Shown: positions 8,150 through 16,623 of the stretch, in pieces
How positions within the stretch are numbered: the first letter of the stretch is position 1
Layout of the letters: each line of letters begins with the position of its first letter
NCBI RefSeq assembly: GCF_902497785.1
Contig: NZ_CABVHK010000024.1
Coordinates: 37,042 to 101,041, forward strand
Length of the DNA stretch: 64,000 bases
Direction of reading: 5' to 3'
Origin: Pseudomonas fluorescens
GTDB taxonomy: Bacteria; Pseudomonadota; Gammaproteobacteria; Pseudomonadales; Pseudomonadaceae
Made by a program: the position numbers and the translations under genes
Notes under the pieces: generated by a model
What the model saw: the letters and a program-made list of their open reading frames with translations, nothing else
The model's database searches: none
Told to the model about the DNA's origin: nothing

Positions 8150-8542
8150 GGGCGTCATCCTGCGCGCTGCCCAGTAACCGACGGCGCAGGCGATACAGGT
8201 CGCGAACGCCCCCCAGGTCATGTCCATCAATGCCAACTGCGCTGACCACCCGTGCAGCGTCGCCCAGTTGCTGAGGTCATAGGTGCCGTAAGCGACCAGC
8301 CCCAACAATGCCCCGAGCACTGTCGCACGCTGCCAGGTGGTGGCCGGTAACACCACGAACACCACACATCCGACGACATAAAGCAGGTAAAACACCGTAG
8401 CCGGGGCCAGCAGCGGTTGGTCAAGCATCAACGGCCCGAGCAGCGCCCGATAGGTCGGGCCCATCAGTACGCCGAGCCAGAGGCCGTCGAGCACGAGAAA
8501 CGCGAGCAGTGTCACCACGTAAGCCATCAAAAACTTTTTCAT
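8144..8542 (-). CDS. DUF2177 family membrane protein
   Basis: A 132-residue inner-membrane protein with four hydrophobic helices. It has the family start MKKFLMAYVVTLLAFLVLDG, the LWLG segment, a central AYGTYDLSNWATL and a following DMTWG, the hallmarks of DUF2177. No function is established for the family. The stop codon is the TAG within the flanking REP core, so the coding end ...MTPV* is directly fused to the repeat. ATG at 8542 is reasonably placed, upstream of a convergent gap before the CvfB-like gene. Confidence 0.9.
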   Translation of the reverse strand: MKKFLMAYVVTLLAFLVLDGLWLGVLMGPTYRALLGPLMLDQPLLAPATVFYLLYVVGCVVFVVLPATTWQRATVLGALLGLVAYGTYDLSNWATLHGWSAQLALMDMTWGAFATCIACAVGYWAARRMTPV

Positions 8543-8585
8543 CGCACAGCCCCATGTTATCGACCTACATGGGGCCGGCGCGGGA

Positions 8586-9422
8586 TCAGCTTAGTTCAAT
8601 GCGATCAGCGTGAATGACGATCTGGCCGTTCTTGTAGAGCGCACCGATGGCCTTCTTGAAGTTGCCCTTGCTGACGCCAAACATGCTGGTAATCAAGGTG
8701 GGGTCGCTCTTGTCGCTGACCGGCAGCGTGCCGTTGTTGTCGCGCAACTTGGCGAGGATTTTCGAGTTCAGGCTGGTGGCCGCTTCTTCGCCCACCGGTT
8801 GCAGGCTGAGGCTGATTTTGCCGTCTGGGCGAACTTCTTTGATGAAGCCCTTCTCCTCTTTGCCGGCGCGCATGAACTTGAAGATTTCGTTCTTGTGGAT
8901 CAAGCCCCAGTGCTTGTTGTTGATGATCGCCTTGAAACCCATGTCGGTCGCCTCGGCAACCAGCAGGTCCACTTCCTGGCCAGGGGTGTAGTTGGCCGGG
9001 GTCTTGTCGAGGTAACGATCCAGACGCGCCGTCGCCGTGATGCGGCGGGTGTGCTTGTCGAGGTAGACGTGTACCACGACGTATTCGCCAGCGGTCATCT
9101 GACGCTTTTCTTCGGAATACGGCAGCAACAGGTCCTTCGGCAACCCCCAATCGAGGAACACGCCGATGCTGTTGACTTCAACGACTTTCAAACTGGCGAA
9201 TTCACCGACTTGAACTTTCGGCTTTTCGGTAGTTGCGATGAGCTTGTCATCGCTGTCCAGATAAATAAAAACGTTGAGCCAGTCTTCATCTTCGCTGGGA
9301 ATATCTTTAGGGATATAACGATTAGGCAGAAGGATTTCGCCTTCCGCACCGCCGTCCAGATATAAACCGAAGTTAGTGTGTTTAACCACTTGCAAACTGT
9401 TGTAGCGCCCGACTAAAGCCAT
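8586..9422 (-). CDS. CvfB-like S1 RNA-binding protein
   Basis: A 278-residue cytosolic protein with tandem S1-like OB domains and a C-terminal winged helix, the CvfB/YitL architecture. The first S1 domain contains VVKHTNFGLYLDGGAEGEIL, the second VVEVNSIGVFLDWGLPKDLL and the third LVAEATDMGFKAIINNKHWG. The winged helix begins near residue 225 (LPVSDKSDPTLITSMFGVSK). CvfB proteins bind RNA and affect virulence gene expression in Staphylococcus; the Pseudomonas role is not known. I used the internal ATG at 9422 (MALVGRYNSL) because homologues begin there; the frame itself extends 15 bases further. Confidence 0.9.
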   Translation of the reverse strand: MALVGRYNSLQVVKHTNFGLYLDGGAEGEILLPNRYIPKDIPSEDEDWLNVFIYLDSDDKLIATTEKPKVQVGEFASLKVVEVNSIGVFLDWGLPKDLLLPYSEEKRQMTAGEYVVVHVYLDKHTRRITATARLDRYLDKTPANYTPGQEVDLLVAEATDMGFKAIINNKHWGLIHKNEIFKFMRAGKEEKGFIKEVRPDGKISLSLQPVGEEAATSLNSKILAKLRDNNGTLPVSDKSDPTLITSMFGVSKGNFKKAIGALYKNGQIVIHADRIELS

Positions 9423-9782
9423 GTCCAATACCCTCATTGCGTGGGCGGCATTCTACCCGTTTTTGCCGGTCGCGTTCGGCGCCCGGCCCGGTGGCGCGAG
9501 AAAATCCTCTGAAGGTCTTAATTTTCCTCGGTTTTACCAGAGACGCCTGGCCACTCGTCAGGCCAACCCGATGGCCTGCGCCGATACAAATCTACCGAAA
9601 ACACGTTTTTAGCTGGCAATGTTTTTAGTTAAAACAGCAGCTTAGGGGCTCGTTACCAATATAAACTTGCGAATGATTGAGGCTTTGTGATCTGTGATTC
9701 AGGGGGATATTTACCAAGCAATTGTCAAGTATTTCCTGTACGATGCGTGGCCAAGTTAATTTTCTACAGGTTAATGGCCGCC
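9423..9782. other. Intergenic region between divergent cvfB-like and small-protein genes
   Basis: This spacer of 360 bases has no supported gene. The left half is GC-rich and contains a short hairpin (GCCTG...CAGGC near 9545-9563). The right half is A+T-rich and must hold the promoter of the 59-residue protein gene. I could not assign a convincing -35/-10 pair, because the TTGTCA and TACGAT boxes near 9722-9745 are only 11 bases apart. Confidence 0.5.
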
Positions 9783-9962
9783 ATGCGTGTAAAAGCATCC
9801 AACAGCAAAGCAAAGCCAGCTCCAGCCGTTGAAACCAGCGAATCGATCAACAACCAGATCGCTGCGTTCCTCAAGTCAGGTGGCGAGATCCAGCAAATTG
9901 CCAAAGGCGTCAGCGGCCAGACGTTCGGCCCGTCCAAGCAGATCACGCTCGGCAAGAAGTAA
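9783..9962 (+). CDS. 59-residue conserved protein with FLxxGGxIxxI motif
   Basis: The protein reads MRVKASNSKAKPAPAVETSE at its start, a disordered Lys/Ala/Pro-rich tail, then NNQIAAFLKSGGEIQQIAKG and ends KQITLGKK. The FLxxGGxIxxI segment (residues 29-39) resembles the C-terminal motif of the Pseudomonas RNA-polymerase-binding protein SutA (FLSRGGKVQEI as I recall it), and similar short proteins are common in pseudomonads. An interaction with transcription or RNA machinery is therefore possible but unproven. Starts at 9774 and 9783 are both possible; I took 9783 because the residues after it look conserved. It is monocistronic. Confidence 0.72.
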   Translation: MRVKASNSKAKPAPAVETSESINNQIAAFLKSGGEIQQIAKGVSGQTFGPSKQITLGKK

Positions 9963-10178
9963 GGGTTTACAAGACCCTCGCGTCAACCGGTTCCTAAGCG
10001 CTTTGAGCTTCGAAGCGCTTGGACTGGAACCCTCCCGCAATACCCCGCCAAACCCATCAATATTTCAGAAATCGACGAACGGCCTTCGATGCCGAGCATT
10101 CGCCGGTATGCTTGCGCACGTCTAGATCAAGCGTTTCAGCAGTTTTTGTTTCTGCTCCCCGCTGTCATGGAGTGACGC

Positions 10179-10895
10179 ATGCTCAAACCCTCTCTTCTAT
10201 TGCTCGGCAGCCTGCTGTCATGTTCGCTCGCCAACGCGCAAATCTTCCAGCGTGAATTGGGCGACTTCGACCTCAAACTCGGCACCACCCCCAGCCGCAG
10301 CATGGCGCAGGGACTGGTGAAACCCTCGACCACCGGCTCGTTCCATGGCGGACTCGATCTCAGCCATGACAGCGGCTTCTACTTCGGGCAATGGTCACCG
10401 AGCATGGGACTGAGTCAGGGCAACACCCTTGAAGTCGATTCCTACATGGGTTTTAAACAGCCTTTCGACCAGACGCTCGGCTACGAAGTCGGCATGATCC
10501 ATTACAGCTATCCAAAGGTGGACACCCTCGACACCCAGGAACTCTTTGGCGGTCTGACCCTGCTCGGCAGCCGCTTTGGCGCCGCCTTCAGCAACGACCC
10601 GGATAAACAGAACAGCACCGTGTTCGCCGACCTTGCCGGCAACCAGCCGTTCGGCATCGGGATCAGCCTGAAATACACCACCCATCAACTCAATAATCCG
10701 GTATCGGTCGACGGCGGGTATGTCGGCAGTTTCACCGACTGGTCGTTGAAACTTTCCCGGCCGTTCATGGGCGTCGACCTCGACCTGATCTACAGCGACT
10801 CAAGCCTCAGCGGCAGCGATTGCTCGGCCTATTCCGGGCACAACAGCCAATGTGACGGCCTGGTTACCCTCAAGGCGGAGCGCGCATTCTATTGA
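10179..10895 (+). CDS. TorF-family putative outer-membrane porin (TIGR02001 type)
   Basis: A 238-residue exported protein. The signal peptide is residues 1-20 (MLKPSLLLLGSLLSCSLANA, cleavage after ANA). The mature part is rich in alternating strands and aromatic girdles, ending in an aromatic (AERAFY), as in outer-membrane beta-barrels. Segments such as FHGGLDLSHDSGFYFGQW and SYMGFKQPFDQTLGYEVG match the TorF/TIGR02001 group, small barrels of uncertain substrate. Two cysteines near the C-terminus (SDCSAYSGHNSQCDG) could form a disulphide. ATG at 10179 follows a GGAG site. No operon partner is obvious; the next gene starts 65 bases on. Confidence 0.85.
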   Translation: MLKPSLLLLGSLLSCSLANAQIFQRELGDFDLKLGTTPSRSMAQGLVKPSTTGSFHGGLDLSHDSGFYFGQWSPSMGLSQGNTLEVDSYMGFKQPFDQTLGYEVGMIHYSYPKVDTLDTQELFGGLTLLGSRFGAAFSNDPDKQNSTVFADLAGNQPFGIGISLKYTTHQLNNPVSVDGGYVGSFTDWSLKLSRPFMGVDLDLIYSDSSLSGSDCSAYSGHNSQCDGLVTLKAERAFY

Positions 10896-10960
10896 TCGGC
10901 TGAACTGCCAGGCTCATCCTGCGTTCACATGAGAACCTACGCTTTCGCAAGGACCCGCCC

Positions 10961-11830
10961 ATGTCGCGCTGGTTAAAGTGTCTCGCCGTCGTCCTCACCC
11001 TCAGTCTCGCCCTCGGTGCCTGTAGCCGCGTGGGTCTGGCCTATCGCAACCTCGACGTGATCATTCCCTGGACGCTCAGCGATTACCTGGACATGAACGG
11101 CGAGCAGAAAGGCTGGTTCGACGAGCGCCTTAAAGAACATTTGAGCTGGCACTGCACCACGCAACTGCCGGGATACCTCGACTGGCTGGATCGCTTGCAG
11201 GTGATGGTCGAGACCAATCAGGTGACCGACGCCGCGCTGCAAACCCGCACCCAGGAAGCCAGACAAGCCATCGCCCAGACCGCTCGGGAAATCACCCCCT
11301 CGGCCATTGAGTTACTACGGGGGCTGGATGACCAGCAAGTGGCGGAGATGAATGACGCCTTCGCCAAGGATCAGCGCAAACGGCAGCAGAATTACCTCAA
11401 ACCGTCTCTCGATCAGCAGATCAAGGAACGCGGCGAGCGCATGGAAAAACGCCTGAATGACTGGCTCGGTCCGCTCAGCCCGACCCAGCAGCAACGTGTC
11501 GTCGCCTGGTCAAACGCCTTGGGCGACCAGAACACGCAGTGGATCGCCAACCGCGTACATTGGCAGAAGCAGTTCAGTGCCGCCGTTGCGCAGCGCAAGA
11601 GTCCTGAATTCCCACAGCGAATCGAGACACTTCTGGTGAATCGCGAGAGTTTATGGACACCCGAATACCGCAAGGCCTTCGCCAACACGGAAGCGCAGGC
11701 GCGAAGCCTGTTTGTGGATCTGATGGCGGAGAGCACCCCGACCCAGCGTGAGCGGTTGCTGAAGAAAATCGAAGGCGTGCGCAAGGATTTCAATGATTTG
11801 AAGTGCCTGCAGGCGGCGCAAACTCACTAA
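10961..11830 (+). CDS. DUF6279 family lipoprotein
   Basis: A 289-residue predicted lipoprotein. Residues 1-21 form a signal peptide with lipobox LGAC, giving lipidated Cys21. The rest is a long alpha-helical domain rich in Gln, Arg and Glu (for example RKRQQNYLKPSLDQQIKERG). The early motif YRNLDVIIPWTLSDYLDMN is characteristic of the family seen across pseudomonads. Function is unknown; outer-membrane anchoring in the periplasm is inferred from the lipobox with Ser at +2. A REP pair follows immediately and may act as a transcript end. Confidence 0.87.
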   Translation: MSRWLKCLAVVLTLSLALGACSRVGLAYRNLDVIIPWTLSDYLDMNGEQKGWFDERLKEHLSWHCTTQLPGYLDWLDRLQVMVETNQVTDAALQTRTQEARQAIAQTAREITPSAIELLRGLDDQQVAEMNDAFAKDQRKRQQNYLKPSLDQQIKERGERMEKRLNDWLGPLSPTQQQRVVAWSNALGDQNTQWIANRVHWQKQFSAAVAQRKSPEFPQRIETLLVNRESLWTPEYRKAFANTEAQARSLFVDLMAESTPTQRERLLKKIEGVRKDFNDLKCLQAAQTH

Positions 11831-11904
11831 AAGATCGCAGCCTTCGGCAGCTCCTACAGGGATCGTTTACTCATGTAGGAGCTGCCGAAGGCTGCGATCT
11901 TTTA
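11829..11904. repeat. REPIN, GTAGGAGCTGCCGAAGGC class
   Basis: Close inverted pair with a loop of about 14 bases (AAGATCGCAGCCTTCGGCAG left arm and its complement). It lies between convergent genes and is likely to form a strong hairpin in both transcripts. Confidence 0.92.
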
Positions 11905-11916
11905 CATCATCAACTA

Positions 11917-12306
11917 TCAGGCGATTTGCGCCTTCGACGCCACCTCATCAAACGTCATTTCATCCAGCGCATCTTCCTGCTCATCCAGCACTTGCCGTGG
12001 ATGATCATTGCCCGGAATGCTGCTATCGATGAGGCTCAACAGCCTCGATCCACGCATCGTCAGCATGTAATTGGAACCCGTACCACCCTGCTCTTCCGGC
12101 CGAGGTTCTATATACCCGCGCTCCAGCAACAACTTTTCGTATTCGCCGGCCACCGCTTTCAAGTGATCCAGGTTTTCGGTCTCTTCACCCTCCGTGGCTT
12201 TCTCCGCCGCGTACTGTTCGGCATAGGGCCGCGGCGTGAAGCTGGGCGCTGCGTTTTGCACTTCGTGAAGCAAGCGTTCAATCAAATCCCAGTTATAAGT
12301 CGTCAT
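11917..12306 (-). CDS. DUF2513-like winged-helix protein
   Basis: A 129-residue cytosolic protein beginning MTTYNWDLIERLLHEVQN. This start is typical of DUF2513-like proteins, which have a MKRDWDLIRKIL-type N-terminus and a winged-helix core. Later residues EYEKLLLERGYIEPR and YMLTMRGSRLLSLI fit the recognition helix and wing (xLTxxG). It may be a transcriptional regulator. The internal ATG at 12306 was preferred because TGGAGG lies 8 bases upstream; a longer frame starts at 12348. The acidic C-terminus (DEQEDALDEM) is unusual for a DNA-binding protein. Confidence in the gene is high, in the role moderate. Confidence 0.8.
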   Translation of the reverse strand: MTTYNWDLIERLLHEVQNAAPSFTPRPYAEQYAAEKATEGEETENLDHLKAVAGEYEKLLLERGYIEPRPEEQGGTGSNYMLTMRGSRLLSLIDSSIPGNDHPRQVLDEQEDALDEMTFDEVASKAQIA

Positions 12307-12487
12307 CCTGTTCAACCTCCAAAGCCCGGTGAGTGTGATGGCCTTCATAGGTTGTGACCGACGGCGGCGTCAGCCGTTCAGCGAGGTTTTTTTTCGCCCG
12401 GACCGACTGGCGGTATGTCGATCCGGGGCAGCGCTGAACGACTAGGCTGTGTCAGTCACCTCCCAGCATTGCGCAGGAGAAAACCCG

Positions 12488-13222
12488 ATGAACGTTCAGA
12501 ACCATCCGGTGGTATCGCGAGAAGAATGGCTCGCGGCCCGCAAACAACACCTGTCCCAGGAAAAAGCCTTTACCCGGGAACGGGACAAACTCAGCGCACA
12601 ACGGCGCGCCCTGCCCTGGGTGAAAATCGACAAGGACTATCATTTCCAGGGGGCACAGGGAGAACTGAAGCTGGCCGACCTGTTCGGTGGCCGCAGTCAG
12701 TTGGTGATTTACCACTTCATGTTCGCCGACGGCTGGGATGAAGGCTGCCCCGGCTGCTCATTCCTGTCCGACCACATCGACGGCGCCAACCTGCATCTGG
12801 CTCACCATGACATCGCAGTGGTGGCGGTTTCCCACGCACCCTTCGCACATTTCCAGGCGTTCAAGCGCCGGATGGGCTGGAAATTCGATTGGGTGTCGTC
12901 TGAAGGCTGTGATTTCAACTACGACTTTGGCGTTTCGGCCCGGGCGGAAGATGTCGCTGCCGGCAAAGCGACGTATAACTACGAAAAATCCGACGGCGCC
13001 GAAGAAGAACTCCCCGGCCTCAGCGTGTTTTATCGCAACGATGCTGGCGAGATTTTCCACACTTATTCCACCTATGCCCGTGGCCTGGACATGCTGGTTG
13101 GCGCCTACAACTACCTCGACCTGACACCCAAGGGGCGCAATGAAGAGCAAATAATGGAATGGGTGAAGCATCACGACCGGTATGACGATGAGGCGTCTTC
13201 GAGCTGCTGCCATGGAAGCTAG
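12488..13222 (+). CDS. DUF899 family thioredoxin-fold protein
   Basis: A 244-residue protein of the DUF899 group. The hallmark motifs are PWVKIDKDYHFQGAQGELKL, YHFMFADGWDEGCPGCSFLS with a CxxC-type pair, and AVSHAPFAHFQAFKRRMGWK. The fold is peroxiredoxin/thioredoxin-like, and its use in the cell is not established. Start ATG at 12488 has CAGGAG 9 bases upstream and was chosen over an upstream GTG frame at 12449. The C-terminus SSSCCHGS adds two vicinal cysteines and a histidine, possibly a metal site. Confidence 0.9.
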   Translation: MNVQNHPVVSREEWLAARKQHLSQEKAFTRERDKLSAQRRALPWVKIDKDYHFQGAQGELKLADLFGGRSQLVIYHFMFADGWDEGCPGCSFLSDHIDGANLHLAHHDIAVVAVSHAPFAHFQAFKRRMGWKFDWVSSEGCDFNYDFGVSARAEDVAAGKATYNYEKSDGAEEELPGLSVFYRNDAGEIFHTYSTYARGLDMLVGAYNYLDLTPKGRNEEQIMEWVKHHDRYDDEASSSCCHGS

Positions 13223-13311
13223 ATCGCAAAAACCGGGGCGCTCTCTGAACTTTTCGCGCCCGGCAACCCTCAACCGGTTAACCCGCCTTAACCGGAACCG
13301 AGGCCCGATCT

Positions 13312-13587
13312 ATGAAAACCCTGCTGAAACTCACCCTCGCCGCAACCTTCGCCTGTGCCCTTCCCGCTTGGGCCTGCACGCCCGAGGAAGCCACCCTTAA
13401 ACGCGAACAGTTGGCCAAGGAAGTCACCCGGCTGACCGAGCAAAATCCGGCAAAGGCCAAGGAAATCAATGCAGAATTGCAGAAGATGGACATGGAAACA
13501 GCGAGCAAGGACGTGCCAGACAAGTGCCAGTTGATCGATCAGCGATTGAAGGAGCTGGGGACGGCGGAGAAAAAAGCCGAAGGTTGA
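13312..13587 (+). CDS. Small secreted helical protein
   Basis: A 91-residue exported protein. Residues 1-21 are a signal peptide (MKTLLKLTLAATFACALPAWA), leaving a mature chain that begins CTPEEATLKREQ. The mature part is highly charged and helical with one more cysteine (DKCQLIDQRL), so a disulphide with Cys22 is possible. The cleavage site AWA|C is not a clear lipobox. Proteins like this are common in pseudomonads with no assigned function. It stands alone and shares a bidirectional terminator with the convergent helicase gene. Confidence 0.8.
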   Translation: MKTLLKLTLAATFACALPAWACTPEEATLKREQLAKEVTRLTEQNPAKAKEINAELQKMDMETASKDVPDKCQLIDQRLKELGTAEKKAEG

Positions 13588-13597
13588 GGGCAAGATC

Positions 13598-13663
13598 AAA
13601 AGATCGCAGCCCTAACCCAGAGCACGGCCCAACGTAGGAGCTGCCGAAGGCTGCGATCTTTTA
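13598..13663. repeat. Degenerate REPIN with one truncated arm
   Basis: The right arm GTAGGAGCTGCCGAAGGCTG is intact. The left arm is only AAGATCGCAGCC, after which the sequence diverges. The element is decaying or was formed incompletely. Confidence 0.8.
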
Positions 13664-13674
13664 ACGAAAAAAAA

Positions 13675-13698
13675 CCCGGACACTGTCCGGGTTTTTTA
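13675..13698. terminator. Bidirectional Rho-independent terminator
   Basis: Stem CCCGGA/TCCGGG with loop CACTG is flanked by an A-run on the left and a T-run on the right. It can end transcription of the secreted-protein gene rightward and of the helicase gene leftward. Confidence 0.9.
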
Positions 13699-13716
13699 TT
13701 GGCTCGCTACCACTGC

Positions 13717-15063
13717 TTATTCAGCAGCCGGCGCTTCCGGCTTGCGGCGCTTGAGCGGCGCCATGCCGTCCTTGCTGACCAACGACAGAGCGTCGGTCTT
13801 CGGGCGGTTGGCGATCTTGCGTTTGGTCGGGGCCTTGGCGCCGGTTTTCTTCTTGTCGCCCTTGGCGTCGACTTTTTTCTTCTTCACGCCAACGGCTTTG
13901 CCCGAGGCCTTGACCTTTTTCGGTCCGCCGTAGGTGCCTTTGACTTCCTTGATGGTGCGGCGCTCGAAGCTCTGCTTGAGGTAGCGCTCGACGCTCGACA
14001 TCAGGTTCCAGTCGCCGTGGCAGATCAGCGAGATGGCCAGGCCATCGTTGCCGGCGCGGCCGGTGCGACCAATACGGTGCACGTACTCGTCGCCGCTGCG
14101 CGGCATGTCGAAGTTGATGACCAGGTCCAGACCATCAACGTCGAGGCCGCGTGCGGCAACGTCGGTGGCGACGAGAATTTTCACGCCGCCCTGCTTCAGA
14201 CGGTCGATCGCCAACTTGCGGTCTTTCTGGTCCTTGTCGCCGTGCAACACGAACGCCTTGTATTCCTGCGCTACCAGACGGCCATAAATGCGGTCGGCCA
14301 TGGCCCGGGTGTTGGTGAACACGATGGCCTTCTGATAGGTCTCGTTGGCCAGCAGCCAATTGACGATCTGCTCTTTGTGCTGGTTGTGGTCAGCGGTGAT
14401 GATCTGCTGACGCGTGGTCGCGTTCAGATCGCTGACGTTGTTCAACTGCAGGTGTTCCGGGTTGTTCAGGACCTTGGCGACCATCTCGCGCAGGCCCGAA
14501 CCACCGGTCGTGGCGGAGAACAGCATGGTTTGCTGACGGTTGGTGCACTCTTCCACCAGGCGCTGCACGTCTTCGGCAAAGCCCATGTCGAGCATGCGGT
14601 CAGCTTCGTCGAGTACCAGTACTTCAACTTCTTTCAAGTCGAGGTTGCCGGCGTTCAGTTGCTCGATCATCCGGCCCGGCGTACCGATCAGGATGTCCGG
14701 CACCTTGCGCAGCATGGCGGCTTGGACCTTGAAGTCTTCCCCGCCAGTGATCAGGCCGGATTTGATGAAAGTGAACTGGGCGAAGCGCTCGACTTCCTTG
14801 ATGGTCTGCTGGGCCAGCTCGCGGGTCGGCAGCAGGATCAGGGTCTTGATGCTGACGCGGATTTTCGCCGGGCCGATCAGTCGATTGAGGATTGGCAAAA
14901 CGAAAGCAGCGGTTTTGCCGCTACCGGTTTGCGCTGTCACCCGCAGGTCACGCCCTTGGAGCGCCAGCGGAATAGCCGCGGCTTGCACAGGCGTTGGCTC
15001 GACAAATTTAAGCTCGGCCACGGCTTTGAGCAGGCGTTCGTGCAGGGCGAATTGGGAAAACAC
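13717..15063 (-). CDS. DEAD-box ATP-dependent RNA helicase
   Basis: A 448-residue cytosolic RNA helicase. The motifs, in order, are Q-motif (FVEPTPVQ, residues 20-27), Walker A AQTGSGKT (44-51), PTRELA, DEAD (VLDEADRMLD), SAT (FSATTG), ARGLDVDG and HRIGRTGRAG. A basic tail after about residue 375 (KKKKVDAKGDKKK, then KRKIANRP) likely binds RNA. It resembles the RhlE/SrmB group used in ribosome assembly and mRNA decay. The chosen start is GTG at 15063 (FSQFALHERLL follows), with CGAGG nearby; the frame stays open to 15144, which would overlap the opposite promoter. A shared terminator lies downstream. Confidence 0.93.
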   Translation of the reverse strand: MFSQFALHERLLKAVAELKFVEPTPVQAAAIPLALQGRDLRVTAQTGSGKTAAFVLPILNRLIGPAKIRVSIKTLILLPTRELAQQTIKEVERFAQFTFIKSGLITGGEDFKVQAAMLRKVPDILIGTPGRMIEQLNAGNLDLKEVEVLVLDEADRMLDMGFAEDVQRLVEECTNRQQTMLFSATTGGSGLREMVAKVLNNPEHLQLNNVSDLNATTRQQIITADHNQHKEQIVNWLLANETYQKAIVFTNTRAMADRIYGRLVAQEYKAFVLHGDKDQKDRKLAIDRLKQGGVKILVATDVAARGLDVDGLDLVINFDMPRSGDEYVHRIGRTGRAGNDGLAISLICHGDWNLMSSVERYLKQSFERRTIKEVKGTYGGPKKVKASGKAVGVKKKKVDAKGDKKKTGAKAPTKRKIANRPKTDALSLVSKDGMAPLKRRKPEAPAAE

Positions 15064-15256
15064 GGGTGCTACCTCGAAGAAATACAAAAAAACAGCTGCA
15101 TAGGGTAACGGTTTCGAGCGCCGAGGCCGAGTGTCTTTATACAAACGACCGCAAACAGCGGCTTTTTTGTTGCCTTATTTGACTTCAAACGTCATCCAAA
15201 GCGGCTTAAATGCTCTAATCGCCCTGACGCGTCCTATAGAAGAAACGGTTTTACCC

Positions 15257-16555
15257 ATGGATATCAAACAGCTCTGGCTCAACGTCCAAGACCTTTGGGG
15301 TGCCCTCGATCAGCACCCGCTCCTGCATACCAGTCTCGGCCTGCTTATATTGCTGGTGGTAGCGCTCGCCCTCGGACGAGTGGCGCGCTACCTGATCCTG
15401 CACGCAACGAAAATGCTTGGCCGCCAACCGGCGTTGCACTGGATCAACGACTTTCGGCATAACAAGGTGTTTCACCGACTGGCGCAAATGACGCCCTCGC
15501 TGGTGATTCAATTCGGTCTGCACCTGGTGCCGGAGCTGAGTAAAACCGCGCTGATTTTCCTCGGCAATGTGGCGCTGGCGTTCACTATTCTGTTTCTCGT
15601 CCTGTCGATCAGTGCCCTGCTCAGCGCCTTGCTGGACATCTACGCCCGCACCGAGCACGCCCGCACCCGTTCGATCAAAGGCTACGTGCAACTGGCGAAA
15701 ATGGTCTTGTACGTGTTTGGCGCGATCATCATTGTCGCGACGCTGATCGATCGTTCCCCGCTGTTGCTGCTGTCCGGTCTGGGCGCCATGTCGGCGGTGA
15801 TCCTGTTGGTCTACAAGGACACCCTGCTGTCGTTTGTCGCCAGCGTGCAGTTGACCAGCAACGACATGCTGCGGGTCGGCGACTGGATCGAGATGCCGCA
15901 AGTAGGCGCCGATGGCGATGTGGTGGACATCACCCTGCATACGGTCAAGGTGCAGAACTTCGACAAGACCATTGTTTCGATTCCGACCTGGCGCCTGATG
16001 TCCGAGTCGTTCAAGAACTGGCGCGGCATGCAGCAGTCCGGTGGACGCCGGATCAAGCGCAGCCTGTTCATTGATGCCAGTGGCGTGCGATTCATCCGCG
16101 ATGACGAAGAGCAGAAACTGTCCCAGGTGCATCTGCTGACCGACTACATCAGCCGCAAACAGGCGGAACTCAAGGCCTGGAACGAAGCTCAGGGCAACGT
16201 CGCGGCGATGTCGGCCAACCGCCGGCGAATGACCAACATCGGCACGTTTCGCGCGTATGCGCTGGCCTATTTGAAAAGTCACCCGGAGGTGCAGCCGAAC
16301 ATGACCTGCATGGTCCGGCAGATGCAGACCACGGCGCAGGGCATTCCGCTGGAGATCTACTGCTTCACCCGCACCACGGCGTGGGCGGATTACGAGCGGA
16401 TTCAGGGGGATATTTTCGATTACCTGCTGGCGGTGTTGCCGGAGTTTGGTTTGAGCCTGTACCAGCAACCGAGTGGTGGGGATTTGCGCGCCGGGCTGCT
16501 TCCGGCCATGTTAGGCGCGAGCCACATTTCCGAGCCGGAAAAACACATTATGTAG
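15257..16555 (+). CDS. YbdG-like mechanosensitive channel (MscS family)
   Basis: A 432-residue inner-membrane protein. About five hydrophobic helices occupy residues 15-205. The pore-lining helix and beta domain follow, with VYKDTLLSFVASVQLTSNDM and then RVGDWIEMPQVGADGDVVDI, the conserved MscS entry to the cytoplasmic domain. The sequence SIKGYVQLAKMVLYVFGAII and the long C-terminal part resemble E. coli YbdG, a small-conductance mechanosensitive channel active in mild osmotic downshock. Start ATG at 15257 was chosen because it gives the family's normal length; an upstream frame from 15131 is less likely. The stop TAG at 16553-16555 lies inside a REP. Confidence 0.9.
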   Translation: MDIKQLWLNVQDLWGALDQHPLLHTSLGLLILLVVALALGRVARYLILHATKMLGRQPALHWINDFRHNKVFHRLAQMTPSLVIQFGLHLVPELSKTALIFLGNVALAFTILFLVLSISALLSALLDIYARTEHARTRSIKGYVQLAKMVLYVFGAIIIVATLIDRSPLLLLSGLGAMSAVILLVYKDTLLSFVASVQLTSNDMLRVGDWIEMPQVGADGDVVDITLHTVKVQNFDKTIVSIPTWRLMSESFKNWRGMQQSGGRRIKRSLFIDASGVRFIRDDEEQKLSQVHLLTDYISRKQAELKAWNEAQGNVAAMSANRRRMTNIGTFRAYALAYLKSHPEVQPNMTCMVRQMQTTAQGIPLEIYCFTRTTAWADYERIQGDIFDYLLAVLPEFGLSLYQQPSGGDLRAGLLPAMLGASHISEPEKHIM

Positions 16556-16623
16556 GAGCTGGCGCAGCCTGCGATCTTTTGATCCTGAAAATCAAAAGAT
16601 CGCAGGCTGCGCCAGCTCCTACA
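16552..16623. repeat. REPIN, GTAGGAGCTGGCGCAGCC class, shared by two gene ends
   Basis: Near-perfect 72-base palindrome between convergent genes. Its left core provides the stop codon of the YbdG-like gene and its right core that of the EamA gene on the other strand. Confidence 0.93.

Noticed and set aside
9722..9745. Sigma-70 promoter TTGTCA/TACGAT before the 59-residue gene
   Set aside because: The two boxes are only 11 bases apart, too close for a normal promoter.
13699..15108. 469-residue open frame opposite the DEAD-box helicase gene
   Set aside because: It is the antisense shadow of a helicase with every motif intact. High GC at third positions creates such frames, and it has no ribosome site or recognisable domain.
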